This document shows positions 9,305 to 17,579 of a stretch of DNA of 51,337 nt, piece by piece. Numbering within the stretch: the first letter of the stretch is position 1; every line of letters starts with the position of its first letter. A program made the position numbers and the translations under genes. The notes beneath the pieces were generated by a model. That model had not been told where the DNA came from and made no database searches. It saw only the letters and a program-made list of their open reading frames with translations. The DNA is taken from assembly GCA_017461045.1 (NCBI GenBank), contig JAFTZJ010000025.1, positions 1 to 51,337 on the forward strand. Direction: 5' to 3'. This DNA comes from Lachnospiraceae bacterium (lineage in GTDB: Bacteria; Bacillota; Clostridia; Lachnospirales; Lachnospiraceae).

Positions 9305-10237
9305 ATGAAAGAACAATGTATGATTTGTGGCTCTATGGTTGAAGATGTATCGGGGATTTGTCCGGTTTGCGGAGCGGTATTAGGTCGTAGCACACAGGTG
9401 AATCCGGCGAATATGAATTATGGAGGAGCAACCGAACAACCACAGGGCGTTATGGGTGGTGGCTCAGTATATCAGAATCCAAATATGGGATACAACCAAG
9501 GCGGATACAATCAGGACGGATATAATCAGGGAATGTACAATTATCAGGACGCTCCAACTTATGTACAACCGGCAGGAAAGAAAGGTATGGTTTTAAGTAT
9601 TCTTTCTCTGGTATGCGCAATCATTGGCGTATTGCTGATTTGTTTCCCATTCTTTTCAGCAGTATTTTGTCTGGCTTCCATTATTTTAGGAATTATTGCA
9701 CTGATTAAGAAACAGAAAAAAGTACCGGCAATTATTGGTTTAATATTCGGTGGTATCGGCGGTATCATTTGTGTATTCACCTTATACATAAACCTAATGA
9801 TAGCTTCAGTGTGCGGAACGACCTTTAATGGTCTTATCAAGCAAAGCTTTGAAGTAGTTGGTGAAGGTTCAACAGAAATTACAGGCGTTATGATTGAACT
9901 TCCAACAGACTCAGGCTATGAGGTGGTAGCGTTGAATTCGGATGGTTCCTTCCAGGCAACCGGTTATTCCGGATATTATTACAACCATAGTTATGCAAAT
10001 GAATACACCCGTGATTATATGGATTATCAGACATTATATGCTATGTCACAGGGATATCGGATGAAGGATGTTACCATGATAGAATTGTATTCCGAGTATG
10101 GTTCTGAGTATTATGTGTTTGTAGTTCCGGAAGGTTGGGAACAGGGTGATGTGATTTACTATGTTGAAATGACCGGTTCCGGAGATATGGACTATACATT
10201 GCAGCCGGTATTAACCGTACCGAATGTACTTGAGTAA
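9305..10237 (+). CDS. Zinc-ribbon membrane protein with Tyr/Asn/Gln/Gly-rich linker
   Basis: Function unknown. The 310-residue product begins with a small zinc ribbon (Cys5, Cys8, Cys19, Cys22). A low-complexity linker follows (about 35-90) with repeated GYNQ units. Three hydrophobic segments, about 94-115, 117-134 and 141-165, resemble DUF4190-type proteins. The C-terminal domain of about 145 residues is probably extracytoplasmic and rich in Tyr, Gly and acidic residues. The start at 9305 is preferred to an in-frame ATG at 9284 because AAAGGGG lies 8 bases before it. The layout suggests a cytoplasmic sensor or partner-binding ribbon tethered to the membrane; this is inference. It has its own promoter and ends just before the LytM peptidase leader. 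Confidence 0.8.
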   Translation: MKEQCMICGSMVEDVSGICPVCGAVLGRSTQVNPANMNYGGATEQPQGVMGGGSVYQNPNMGYNQGGYNQDGYNQGMYNYQDAPTYVQPAGKKGMVLSILSLVCAIIGVLLICFPFFSAVFCLASIILGIIALIKKQKKVPAIIGLIFGGIGGIICVFTLYINLMIASVCGTTFNGLIKQSFEVVGEGSTEITGVMIELPTDSGYEVVALNSDGSFQATGYSGYYYNHSYANEYTRDYMDYQTLYAMSQGYRMKDVTMIELYSEYGSEYYVFVVPEGWEQGDVIYYVEMTGSGDMDYTLQPVLTVPNVLE

Positions 10238-10250
10238 TAATTAACTTTAT

Positions 10251-10280
10251 GAATGAAGAGATGCCTCCTTTGCATAAATT
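10251..10280 (+). promoter_or_regulatory. Candidate sigma-E-type promoter of the LytM peptidase
   Basis: GAATGAA at 10251-10257, then 15 bases, then CATAAATT at 10273-10280, one mismatch from the sigma-E -10 consensus. Element sequence and spacing closely match the candidate upstream of spoIVA (GCATGAA, 15 bases, CATATACT). Initiation near 10287 would remove the hairpin's left arm. Chance matches are possible in AT-rich DNA. Confidence 0.35.
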
Positions 10281-10299
10281 GTGCAGAGGAGGTATTTTT
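10261..10299 (+). terminator. Hairpin overlapping the LytM peptidase ribosome binding site
   Basis: Arms 10261-10274 and 10282-10295 pair over 14 bp (two G-U pairs) around a 7-base loop and are followed by a T-rich run. The 3' arm contains AGGAGG (10287-10292), which sits 7 bases before the ATG at 10300. It is terminator-like for the upstream gene and masks the ribosome site on read-through RNA. Confidence 0.7.
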
Positions 10300-11130
10300 A
10301 TGGTTCAGCAAAATCAAATATGGACATATATAGGAAGAGAAGTCATGCGATACATACTTGCGATTGCCTTGCTTATGGTCTGTATAATTGTGGAATGGCA
10401 GGCGGTAGACCGCTTAACAATACAGGCCTATCAAGTACGCTATACAAGTGCTTTAGAGAGGTTTCGAGGCGAACCGTATATTTATAATAATCGCAGAACG
10501 GATAAATATTTGGATACATATGAGATGGAATTTCAGCAAATCATAGCAAATATTACAGAAGAAATCAGATGTTTTCCGGTTGAGAAATCCTATATACAGG
10601 AAATTAATTATGTGGATTCCTGGTATGGGGAACGGACCTATGGGGGAGAACGCAAGCACGAGGGAACAGATATTATGGCAAATTCCAACATAGCGGGTGA
10701 AATTCCTATTGTAAGCATGACGGATGGAGTGGTAAAGAATCTCGGCTGGTTGCGTTTGGGGGGCTGGCGAGTGGGAATTGAATCCGATTCCGGAGTATAT
10801 TACTATTATGCCCATTTGGATTCTTATGCCCCCAATCTTCAAATCGGTAATCCGGTATATGCAGGTCAATTACTTGGCTTTATGGGAGATTCCGGCTATG
10901 GAGAAGAAGGGACTACCGGAATGTTTCCGGTACATTTGCATTTGGGAATATATGTTTATGATTCAAATGGAACGGAAATCAGCCTGAATCCGTATCCGAT
11001 TCTAACGTATTTTGAGGATTCTCATGGGATTCTGTCCGGAAATAATGAAAAATGTTGGAAAATCGGGCTTTTCCATAGATTTTTCATGGGTAATCCGTTG
11101 GAATTTTCTAGGAAATATGCTATACTATAA
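10300..11130 (+). CDS. Membrane-anchored M23 (LytM-type) metallopeptidase
   Basis: A probable peptidoglycan endopeptidase of 276 residues acting outside the membrane. One N-terminal transmembrane segment (about residues 16-33) is followed by a stalk and then the LytM domain. The zinc site looks intact: His120 and Asp124 in KHEGTD, and His212 and His214 in VHLHLG; YYAHLDSY is also present. It may therefore be active, unlike SpoIIQ- or SpoIVFA-type relatives that lost zinc ligands. The start at 10300 (AGGAGG, 7 bases) is preferred to an unsupported ATG at 10249. The leader architecture and sigma-E-like promoter shared with spoIVA suggest a sporulation role; that is inference. The last codons overlap the promoter of the next gene. 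Confidence 0.88.
   Translation: MVQQNQIWTYIGREVMRYILAIALLMVCIIVEWQAVDRLTIQAYQVRYTSALERFRGEPYIYNNRRTDKYLDTYEMEFQQIIANITEEIRCFPVEKSYIQEINYVDSWYGERTYGGERKHEGTDIMANSNIAGEIPIVSMTDGVVKNLGWLRLGGWRVGIESDSGVYYYYAHLDSYAPNLQIGNPVYAGQLLGFMGDSGYGEEGTTGMFPVHLHLGIYVYDSNGTEISLNPYPILTYFEDSHGILSGNNEKCWKIGLFHRFFMGNPLEFSRKYAIL
11098..11126 (+). promoter_or_regulatory. Sigma-A promoter of the alarmone synthetase gene
   Basis: TTGGAA at 11098-11103 and TATACT at 11121-11126 are 17 bases apart, with a TGC extended -10. The promoter lies within the last codons of the M23 peptidase gene, about 65 bases before the start at 11192. Confidence 0.65.
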
Positions 11131-11191
11131 GCAATATTGAGGGGACAAAAGAGATTCGGATATAAACTAGAAGGTTATTAGGGGTGGTTAT

Positions 11192-11995
11192 ATGGAAATA
11201 CAGTTATGGCGAGAGATATTGTCGCCTTATCAGCTTGCAGTTGATGAGCTGGTAGTAAAATTCAACCATATTATTCAAGAGTATCGGAGTAAAGGTCAAT
11301 ACTCACCGATTGAATTAGTGGTTGGTCGTGTGAAGAAGATATCCAGTATACTGGATAAAATGAATGAGAAGAATTTGGCAATTGAAGAAATCGAAGATGA
11401 AATTGATGATATTGCCGGAATCCGCATTATGTGTCAGTTCGTAGAGGATATTGATAAGGTAGTAGAGATTATCCGCAATCGGAAGGATATGGAGATTAAA
11501 TGCGAAAAAGATTACATATCCAATTATAAGGAAAGCGGTTATCGTAGTTATCATATCATTGTTTATTATGATGTTTATACGCTTGAGGGAACCCGAAGAT
11601 TACAGGCAGAGATTCAGATTCGGACTATGGCAATGAATTTTTGGGCAACCATTGAACATTCGTTGCAATACAAGTATAATGGCAACATGCCGGCACATAT
11701 TCGGGATCGGTTATATGCTGCATCAGAAGCAATTGTAGCCTTGGATTCGGAAATGTCTTCTGTACGAGATGAAATTGTGGATGCTCAGAATCTGTTTACC
11801 ATTAAGGCAAATATGATTTCTGATATTCTTGTGAATATTCAGAACCTCTACAGTGTGGCAAATAAGCGGGAAGTGCTTAAGATTCAGGAAGAATTTTATC
11901 AGGTATTTTCAACTCAGGATTTAGAACAGTTAGAACGGTTCTGTAAAGAGTTAGATATTATTGCTGAAGGATACAAAGCACAGAGTCTTAGCTAA
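11192..11995 (+). CDS. relQ: Small alarmone synthetase, RelQ-type GTP pyrophosphokinase
   Basis: It makes (p)ppGpp by transferring pyrophosphate from ATP to GDP or GTP. At 267 residues it carries only the synthetase domain, with no HD hydrolase and no TGS/ACT region, as in RelQ/YjbM proteins. Recognised segments are GRVKKISSILDKM near residue 45, DDIAGIRIMC near 75, GYRSYHIIV near 118 and EIQIRTMAMNFW near 145. The C-terminal helical part fits the tetramer-forming helices of the family. A promoter lies in the end of the preceding gene, and the downstream methyltransferase starts 11 bases after the stop, so the two are probably co-transcribed. RelQ versus RelP is judged from general similarity only. 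Confidence 0.88.
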   Translation: MEIQLWREILSPYQLAVDELVVKFNHIIQEYRSKGQYSPIELVVGRVKKISSILDKMNEKNLAIEEIEDEIDDIAGIRIMCQFVEDIDKVVEIIRNRKDMEIKCEKDYISNYKESGYRSYHIIVYYDVYTLEGTRRLQAEIQIRTMAMNFWATIEHSLQYKYNGNMPAHIRDRLYAASEAIVALDSEMSSVRDEIVDAQNLFTIKANMISDILVNIQNLYSVANKREVLKIQEEFYQVFSTQDLEQLERFCKELDIIAEGYKAQSLS

Positions 11996-12006
11996 GGAGA
12001 ACGACA

Positions 12007-13368
12007 GTGAAATTACCAGAGAGTTTTGAGTTGCGCATGAAAGAAATGTTAGGAGAGGAATTCGAGGCGTATGAAGCGTCTTTGGATACACCGGCCTTTC
12101 ATGGATTAAGAGTGAATACAAGTAAGATATCCGTAGATGAATTTCTACGGATATCTCCATTTTCTTTAAAGCCGGTACCATGGTGTGCCAATGGATTCTA
12201 TTATGAAGATACAGAACAACCGGCAAAGCACCCATATTATTATGCAGGATTATATTATATTCAGGAGCCAAGTGCCATGACACCGGCAAGTGTGATTCCC
12301 ATAGAAGAAGGGGACCGGGTGTTAGATATTTGTGCTGCTCCGGGCGGTAAGTCTACGGAATTGGCAGCAAAACTGCATGGTACAGGTTTGTTGGTTTCCA
12401 ATGATATCAGTAATTCCAGAGCCAAAGCGTTACTTAAGAATCTGGAATTATTTGGTGTGCCGAATATGTTGGTAGTAAGTGAACCTTCAAATGTGATTGC
12501 AGAGCATTTTCAAGGATTTTTTGATAAGATATTGATTGATGCGCCATGCTCAGGTGAAGGAATGTTCCGAAAGGCAAATTCCATGGTAAAGGCATGGGAA
12601 AACAATGGTGTGGATATGTTTGTGAATCTGCAGCAAAGCATTTTGCGGGAAATGGTGAAGTGCCTGCGGCCGGGAGGAACCCTTGTGTATTCCACTTGTA
12701 CATTTTCACCGGAGGAAAATGAACAGGCAATGGATTATTTATTAGAATTAGATCCGGATTTGGAATTGTTGGAACTACCAATGTATGAAGGATTTGATGC
12801 AGGACATCCGGAGTGGAGCAAAAACGGTAATCCGGATGTGATAAAGACACGTCGTTTGTGGCCTCATCGGATACAAGGAGAGGGACATTTTGTTGCTATG
12901 CTTAAGAAGAAAGAAACTTCGGAAGGGTATGGTGTGAATTGGTATCGTCCGTCTAAGGTGAAGCTACCACAGGAAGTATTGGATTTCTTGTCTCAGATTC
13001 AATGGGATTGGGATATGAGCCGGATGGAGCTTCAGAAGGAACGATTGTACTATTTGCCGAAGGAAATGCCTAATGTAAAGGGCTTACGTTTATTACGAAA
13101 TGGTTTGTTCTTAGGTGAAATTAAGAAAAACCGATTTGAACCAAGTCAGTCTCTTGCAATGGCACTGCGTATGGAGGAATATAAGAATTCTATTTCGCTT
13201 CCTGCTTCGGATGAACGTGTGGTTCGATATCTGAAGGGTGAAACCATTGATGTAGAAGGAACCAACGGAATGGTTCTGGTTTGTGTAGATGGGTACCCGT
13301 TAGGCTGGGGCAAGCTGACGAATGGTACCATGAAGAATAAGTATTTAGCAGGTTGGAGATGGATGTAA
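12007..13368 (+). CDS. RsmF/NOL1-NOP2-Sun family rRNA cytosine-C5 methyltransferase
   Basis: A SAM-dependent RNA m5C methyltransferase of 453 residues. The SAM motif is DICAAPGGKSTE; the two catalytic cysteines are Cys181 in DAPCSGEGMF (motif IV) and Cys231 in YSTCTF (motif VI). The C-terminal 150 residues resemble the PUA-like extension of RsmF/YebU-type enzymes, so a 16S rRNA target is likely, though the exact nucleotide cannot be read from sequence. The start codon is GTG, 6 bases after AAGGAGA that overlaps the relQ stop codon. It forms a tight cluster with relQ upstream and the HAD gene downstream. Confidence 0.9.
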   Translation: MKLPESFELRMKEMLGEEFEAYEASLDTPAFHGLRVNTSKISVDEFLRISPFSLKPVPWCANGFYYEDTEQPAKHPYYYAGLYYIQEPSAMTPASVIPIEEGDRVLDICAAPGGKSTELAAKLHGTGLLVSNDISNSRAKALLKNLELFGVPNMLVVSEPSNVIAEHFQGFFDKILIDAPCSGEGMFRKANSMVKAWENNGVDMFVNLQQSILREMVKCLRPGGTLVYSTCTFSPEENEQAMDYLLELDPDLELLELPMYEGFDAGHPEWSKNGNPDVIKTRRLWPHRIQGEGHFVAMLKKKETSEGYGVNWYRPSKVKLPQEVLDFLSQIQWDWDMSRMELQKERLYYLPKEMPNVKGLRLLRNGLFLGEIKKNRFEPSQSLAMALRMEEYKNSISLPASDERVVRYLKGETIDVEGTNGMVLVCVDGYPLGWGKLTNGTMKNKYLAGWRWM

Positions 13369-13371
13369 TTC

Positions 13372-14046
13372 ATGATTCAGAATATATTACAAGGAATAAA
13401 AGCGGTAATCTTTGATTTGGACGGTACCCTTGTGGATTCTATGTGGGTCTGGGCAGCCATTGATTATGAATACTTTAAGAAGCATGGGTTAGAGGTGCCG
13501 GAGGATTTGCAACAACGGATTTCCGGTATGAGCTTTTCGGAAACGGCGGATTTTATAAAAGAGCACTATCCTATATCAGATACGGTAGAAGTCATGAAGG
13601 ATACATGGAATCGTATGGCGGAGGAGAAATATGAGCAGGAAGTTCCGTTAAAACCGGGGGCTTATGAATTCTTAAAGTATCTAAAAGAACATGAAATTAA
13701 AATCGGAGTGGCTACAAGTAATTCCAAGCACTTGGTAGAATTGGTTTTGCAGGCACGAGGAATCGCAGAATATATGGATTCTGTCCATACGGCCTGTGAG
13801 GTGGCACATGGGAAACCGGAACCGGATATTTATCTGCTGGTAGCAGAGGATTTGGAAGTGACACCGGAACAGTGTTTGGTTTTTGAGGATATTTTGCAAG
13901 GAATTTGGGCAGGAAAAAGCGCCGGAATGCGCACCTGTGCAGTGGCGGACCAAGCGACGGAATGCATTTGGGAAGAAAAAGTGCAGGAAGCAGATTATGC
14001 CATAGCGGATTATAATGAGTTAATGACAACGTTGGTTCAGTCATAG
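13372..14046 (+). CDS. HAD-superfamily subfamily IA phosphatase/phosphomutase-like protein
   Basis: A 224-residue HAD hydrolase with nucleophile Asp15 and acid/base Asp17 in FDLDGTLVDS, motif II ATSNS, a Lys in motif III (HGKPEPD) and motif IV FEDILQGI. The helical cap after motif I places it with beta-phosphoglucomutase- and phosphoglycolate phosphatase-like enzymes. The substrate is unknown. It starts 3 bases after the methyltransferase stop and has only a weak upstream GGAGAT, consistent with translational coupling. Confidence 0.88.
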   Translation: MIQNILQGIKAVIFDLDGTLVDSMWVWAAIDYEYFKKHGLEVPEDLQQRISGMSFSETADFIKEHYPISDTVEVMKDTWNRMAEEKYEQEVPLKPGAYEFLKYLKEHEIKIGVATSNSKHLVELVLQARGIAEYMDSVHTACEVAHGKPEPDIYLLVAEDLEVTPEQCLVFEDILQGIWAGKSAGMRTCAVADQATECIWEEKVQEADYAIADYNELMTTLVQS

Positions 14047-14082
14047 ATTATAGATTTTATCAGAAGAACGAGGAATGAAAAG

Positions 14083-14655
14083 ATGGAAAAAGGAACGTAT
14101 GGATATATCGATTCATATAAAAAGAAATATGGAATTGCAACTGTGATATTTGCAGTGGTGATTGTTGCGGCAGCGGTTGCAGTATACTTAATATTTGGTA
14201 CGGTTAAACATGTAGCGATTCTGGTGCCGATTATTTTATCGTTACCATTTGCAAAGTTAATGCTGCAGTGGGTGGTAATTGCAAAGTTTCATTCTTTAAA
14301 GTCAGAAGAGCAGGCACGCATTCAGGAACAACTGGAAGGTCGTGAGTATTGTATTGTTTTATATGATACGGCACTTAGCTCCTATGAAGCGATTTCTTAT
14401 GCTTCCTGTCTTGTAATTGACCAAGGGGATATCTATCTCTTATGGGGTGGTTCCAATGACAAGAAGTATGACGAAACAAAGCAGCGGGAGTATATTCAGG
14501 GAATTATCGGAGCTACCGGCTATGATTTTGAAGCACACACAGTATACTCTGTGGACGAATTATTGGAAGCGGTATTAGCAGCACCGATTTCCGAAGCGGA
14601 TGTAAGTGTAAAATGTGACCGTTTAAGAAAACGTATGCTGGATATATGTGTGTAG
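14083..14655 (+). CDS. Uncharacterised two-transmembrane protein
   Basis: Not recognised. The 190-residue product has a short basic N-terminus, two adjacent hydrophobic segments (about residues 18-38 and 44-63) and a soluble, probably cytoplasmic, domain of about 120 residues with the segments ISYASCLVID and IYLLWGGSNDKK. GAGGAA precedes the ATG by about 8 bases. The position between a HAD gene and an RluA-type synthase does not suggest a function. Confidence 0.75.
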   Translation: MEKGTYGYIDSYKKKYGIATVIFAVVIVAAAVAVYLIFGTVKHVAILVPIILSLPFAKLMLQWVVIAKFHSLKSEEQARIQEQLEGREYCIVLYDTALSSYEAISYASCLVIDQGDIYLLWGGSNDKKYDETKQREYIQGIIGATGYDFEAHTVYSVDELLEAVLAAPISEADVSVKCDRLRKRMLDICV

Positions 14656-14717
14656 AAAACGGTAATACAAGTAATTGCACAGATGAATGGGATACGTGTT
14701 TATAATTAGAGGATCGA

Positions 14718-15719
14718 ATGAAAGAAATTGTAGTAGGGAAAAACGAAGCAGGACAACGGCTGGATAAATTGTTGGGGAAGGTGTTGAATCAGGCACCGTC
14801 AAGCTTTATTTATAAGATGCTTCGGAAAAAGAATATCAAATTGAATCAAAAAAAGGCAGAAGGGAAAGAACTGTTGGTGGTTGGAGATACGGTACAGATT
14901 TACTTGTCAGATGAAACCTACGAGAAGTTTCATCAAGAGAAGAAAGAACGATATCGTAAAGAGAACACACCAAAGGAAAGTAGCCTAAATGCGAATCAAA
15001 TCATTTATCAGGATAAGAATATTATGATTCTGAACAAGCCGGCAGGGGTGCTATCCCAGAAGGCAAAAGCGGAAGATGATTCTATTAATGAACAAATGAT
15101 TCGGTATCTGTTGGAACAGGGAGCATTAAGCAAAGAGCAGTTGGACACGTTTACGCCGTCTGTTTGTAATCGGTTAGACCGAAATACCAGTGGAATTGTA
15201 CTTGCAGGTATATCCTTGAACGGTAGTCGGGAACTTTCACGGGTATTACGTGACAGAAGTCTGGGGAAATATTATTTGGCGTTGGTTTCCGGTACAATGA
15301 TGGAAGCGAAAGAGGTAACTGCTTATTTGCAGAAGAATGTGAAAACCAATCGGGTGGTGGTATCGGAACAGAAGATAGAAGGTAGTGATTTTATTGAAAC
15401 GCATTATCAACCATTGTATTGGAATGAAGATTACACTTTGTTGGAAGTAAAACTGGTAACCGGTAAAAGTCATCAGATTCGAGCACATTTGGCACATCTC
15501 GGGTATCCGATTGTGGGAGATGCAAAGTATGGAAAACCGGAAGTAAATCGTAGATTCCGGGAAAAATTCGGAATTCAAAATCAGTTTTTGCACGCATATC
15601 GGGTAGTCTTTCCGGAATTGGAAGGCGAATTGCAGGGATTATCCGGTAATGAATTTAAGGCGCCATTGCCGATGAAGTGCCATAAAGCAATTCAGGCAAT
15701 TTGGGGTGTACAAGTATAA
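14718..15719 (+). CDS. RluA-family 23S rRNA pseudouridine synthase
   Basis: It isomerises specific uridines to pseudouridine, most likely in 23S rRNA. The 333-residue product has an N-terminal S4 RNA-binding domain (about 1-75) followed by the RluA catalytic domain with Asp154 in NRLDRNTSGI, and later GKSHQIRAHL. The S4 domain points to the RluC/RluD group rather than RluA itself, but the target position cannot be assigned. The basic, Glu/Lys-rich stretch after the S4 domain is a linker. Translation starts after AGAGGAT. Confidence 0.88.
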   Translation: MKEIVVGKNEAGQRLDKLLGKVLNQAPSSFIYKMLRKKNIKLNQKKAEGKELLVVGDTVQIYLSDETYEKFHQEKKERYRKENTPKESSLNANQIIYQDKNIMILNKPAGVLSQKAKAEDDSINEQMIRYLLEQGALSKEQLDTFTPSVCNRLDRNTSGIVLAGISLNGSRELSRVLRDRSLGKYYLALVSGTMMEAKEVTAYLQKNVKTNRVVVSEQKIEGSDFIETHYQPLYWNEDYTLLEVKLVTGKSHQIRAHLAHLGYPIVGDAKYGKPEVNRRFREKFGIQNQFLHAYRVVFPELEGELQGLSGNEFKAPLPMKCHKAIQAIWGVQV

Positions 15720-15737
15720 TAAAAATAAGAGGACGAT

Positions 15738-16277
15738 ATGGCAACATGGAACAGTCGGGGGCTTCGGGGTTCGACCTTAGAGGATTTGATTAACTTATCC
15801 AACGATATGTATCGGGAGAAAGGTCTTGCCTTAGTACAGAAGATACCAACCCCTATTAAACCCTTAAAAATTGATAAAGAAAGCAGTCGGATTACGCAAG
15901 CTTATTTTGAAAAGGATTCAACAGTAGACTATATTGGTGTTGTTCAAGGCGTTCCGGTTTGTTTCGATGCAAAGGAATGTACCACGGATACATTTTCTAT
16001 GCAGAATATTCATGAACACCAATATCGTTTCATGGAGGAATTCGAAGCACAGCAGGGAATTAGTTTTCTGATAATCTTTTTTACCACACGAAATGAATTG
16101 TATTATATGCCATTTCAGGAGTTAAAGAAATATGTGGAGAGAATCAAGGAAGGACATCCGAAGAACTTTAAGTATGCGGAGTTAAGCAAAGAGAATTTTA
16201 TCCGGGCAAAGGGCGGAATTCTGGTACATTATCTGGAACCCTTAAGCCGGGATTTGATGTCTCGGGAAGAAAAATAA
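15738..16277 (+). CDS. recU: Holliday junction resolvase RecU
   Basis: RecU cuts Holliday junctions during recombination and chromosome segregation in Bacillota, in place of RuvC. At 179 residues the protein has the nuclease fold signatures: Glu in STLEDLIN, Asp in STVDYIGV and the FDAKE metal-binding motif, followed by HQYRFMEEF. The family often lies next to a penicillin-binding protein gene (recU-ponA in Bacillus); here it follows the RluA-type gene after 18 bases and precedes the Cys-motif protein. Confidence 0.9.
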   Translation: MATWNSRGLRGSTLEDLINLSNDMYREKGLALVQKIPTPIKPLKIDKESSRITQAYFEKDSTVDYIGVVQGVPVCFDAKECTTDTFSMQNIHEHQYRFMEEFEAQQGISFLIIFFTTRNELYYMPFQELKKYVERIKEGHPKNFKYAELSKENFIRAKGGILVHYLEPLSRDLMSREEK

Positions 16278-16341
16278 AATTCTTTGCAACAGTATAGAGA
16301 GATTCTGACACTATATAAGAAACAAAGAGGAGGAATTCAAT

Positions 16342-16776
16342 ATGGATATGCATAAGGAACGTTGTAAAAAATTAAAGGAGATTCGCAAGAAAATTGCAGA
16401 TAAGATTGGTGTGGATTTGCATCAGACAGAATGTACATATGAAGGTAAGTGTTCCGGTACTTGTCCAAAGTGTCAGCAGGAGGAACGGCAGTTGAATCAG
16501 GCATTATTGACAAAGGGGGCTCTGGCAACCGGAGCTTTGGCAATGAGCGTTAGCTTAGTAGGCTGTACCATACAGGAACCAATGGATGGTGATGTTCAAG
16601 TGCAAGACCCAATGGTTACCACTGAAGATTATCTGGAAGGAGATACTACCTATGAGGGAGCAGAAACCTATAATCCGGATGAAGTTGAATTGGAGGGTAT
16701 GGCGGTGCCTGTAGATGATGAAGAGCTTCAAGAATTGGAAGGGGATGTAGTTTGCGTTCCGGAAGAAGAGGAATAA
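16342..16776 (+). CDS. Cys-motif protein with internal lipobox-like segment and acidic tail
   Basis: Not assigned to a family. The 144-residue product has three parts. Residues 1-50 are basic and carry Cys8, Cys31, Cys37, Cys41 and Cys44. The last three form CX3CX2C (CSGTCPKC), the same spacing as a radical SAM cluster motif. Residues 54-75 are hydrophobic and end in LVGC, which reads like a lipoprotein lipobox although it is far from the N-terminus. The remainder is strongly acidic (for example DEEELQELEGD-type composition). AGGAGG lies 8 bases before the ATG. It ends 3 bases before the radical SAM gene, so the two form one transcription unit. It could be a substrate, an electron carrier or a scaffold for that enzyme. 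Confidence 0.8.
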   Translation: MDMHKERCKKLKEIRKKIADKIGVDLHQTECTYEGKCSGTCPKCQQEERQLNQALLTKGALATGALAMSVSLVGCTIQEPMDGDVQVQDPMVTTEDYLEGDTTYEGAETYNPDEVELEGMAVPVDDEELQELEGDVVCVPEEEE

Positions 16777-16779
16777 GAT

Positions 16780-17391
16780 ATGATGTTTAAGGTTCAAACC
16801 ATTAATCGACACCGCATGAAGGTAGATGGTGAAGGGGTTACAACCTTGGTAGGTTTATATGGTTGTCCGTTGCAATGCAAGTATTGCATTAACGAAACGG
16901 TACTAAAGGAAGCACCATATAAGGAATACACACCGGATGCCTTGTTACAGGTGGTTATGCAGGATTATTGCTATTTTGTTGCCACCAATGGAGGTGTCAC
17001 CTTCGGAGGCGGAGAGTCCTTGTTACATTCGGAAGTCATACAGGAATTTATTCGTATACTGCCGGAGCATGTGAGTGTAAATTTAGAAACGTCATTAAAT
17101 GTAAAGCAGGATGCAGTAATTCCGTTGCTGGAACCGGTACATCAATTCATTATAGATATTAAGTCTATGAATGGGAGTATTTACGAAGCATATACGAAGC
17201 TGCCCAACCAAAGGGTGCTAGAAAATCTTCAATATATTGCAGAACATAATTATCAGCATAAATGCAGAATCCGGGTACCGAGAATTCCGGAGTTCAACGA
17301 TGAAGCAGATATAGAGAATAGCGTTTCGGTTTTGCGGAATCTGGGATTCGAAAATATTGATGTGTTCTCGTATATTATTAAAGAAGATTAA
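16780..17391 (+). CDS. Small radical SAM protein resembling glycyl-radical-enzyme activases
   Basis: A 203-residue radical SAM enzyme with the cluster motif CPLQCKYC (CX3CX2C) near residue 29 and the SAM-binding segment GGVTFGGGESLL, close to the GGVTFSGGEPLL of PflA-type activases. It is shorter than PflA (about 246 residues) and has no extra ferredoxin-like cluster insert. No glycyl radical enzyme is encoded in the window; its only close partner is the Cys-motif protein immediately upstream. It may activate a distant glycyl radical enzyme or modify its neighbour. A strong terminator follows. Confidence 0.85.
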   Translation: MMFKVQTINRHRMKVDGEGVTTLVGLYGCPLQCKYCINETVLKEAPYKEYTPDALLQVVMQDYCYFVATNGGVTFGGGESLLHSEVIQEFIRILPEHVSVNLETSLNVKQDAVIPLLEPVHQFIIDIKSMNGSIYEAYTKLPNQRVLENLQYIAEHNYQHKCRIRVPRIPEFNDEADIENSVSVLRNLGFENIDVFSYIIKED

Positions 17392-17410
17392 TTTAATAAA
17401 TGATGTGTTA

Positions 17411-17450
17411 AAACGATCTAATCTCTATACGGATGATTGGATCGTTTTTT
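17411..17450 (+). terminator. Intrinsic terminator after the radical SAM gene
   Basis: A 13-bp stem (17411-17423 with 17435-17447, one G-U pair) is followed by a T-run through 17450. It separates the radical SAM unit from the histidine operon. Confidence 0.85.
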
Positions 17451-17494
17451 ACTATATATAGTGAGATGTTCTCAAAAAACCATACTTCTCTTGC

Positions 17495-17522
17495 TTGCAT
17501 ATGAGAAATAATATGCTATAAT
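17495..17522 (+). promoter_or_regulatory. Sigma-A promoter of the histidine operon
   Basis: TTGCAT at 17495-17500 and TATAAT at 17517-17522 are 16 bases apart, with a TGC extended -10. The leader to hisZ is only about 50 bases and has a small TATGC/GCATA hairpin at 17538-17551. It is too short for a T-box or classical attenuator. Confidence 0.7.
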
Positions 17523-17579
17523 ACTATGTTAGGTAGTTATGCTTAGGCATACTATGTCAAAATGCAAAGGAGAGCACAG

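Noticed and set aside
17523-17579. T-box or His attenuator before hisZ
   Set aside because: The leader is about 50 bases, too short, and has no His-codon run or T-box motif.
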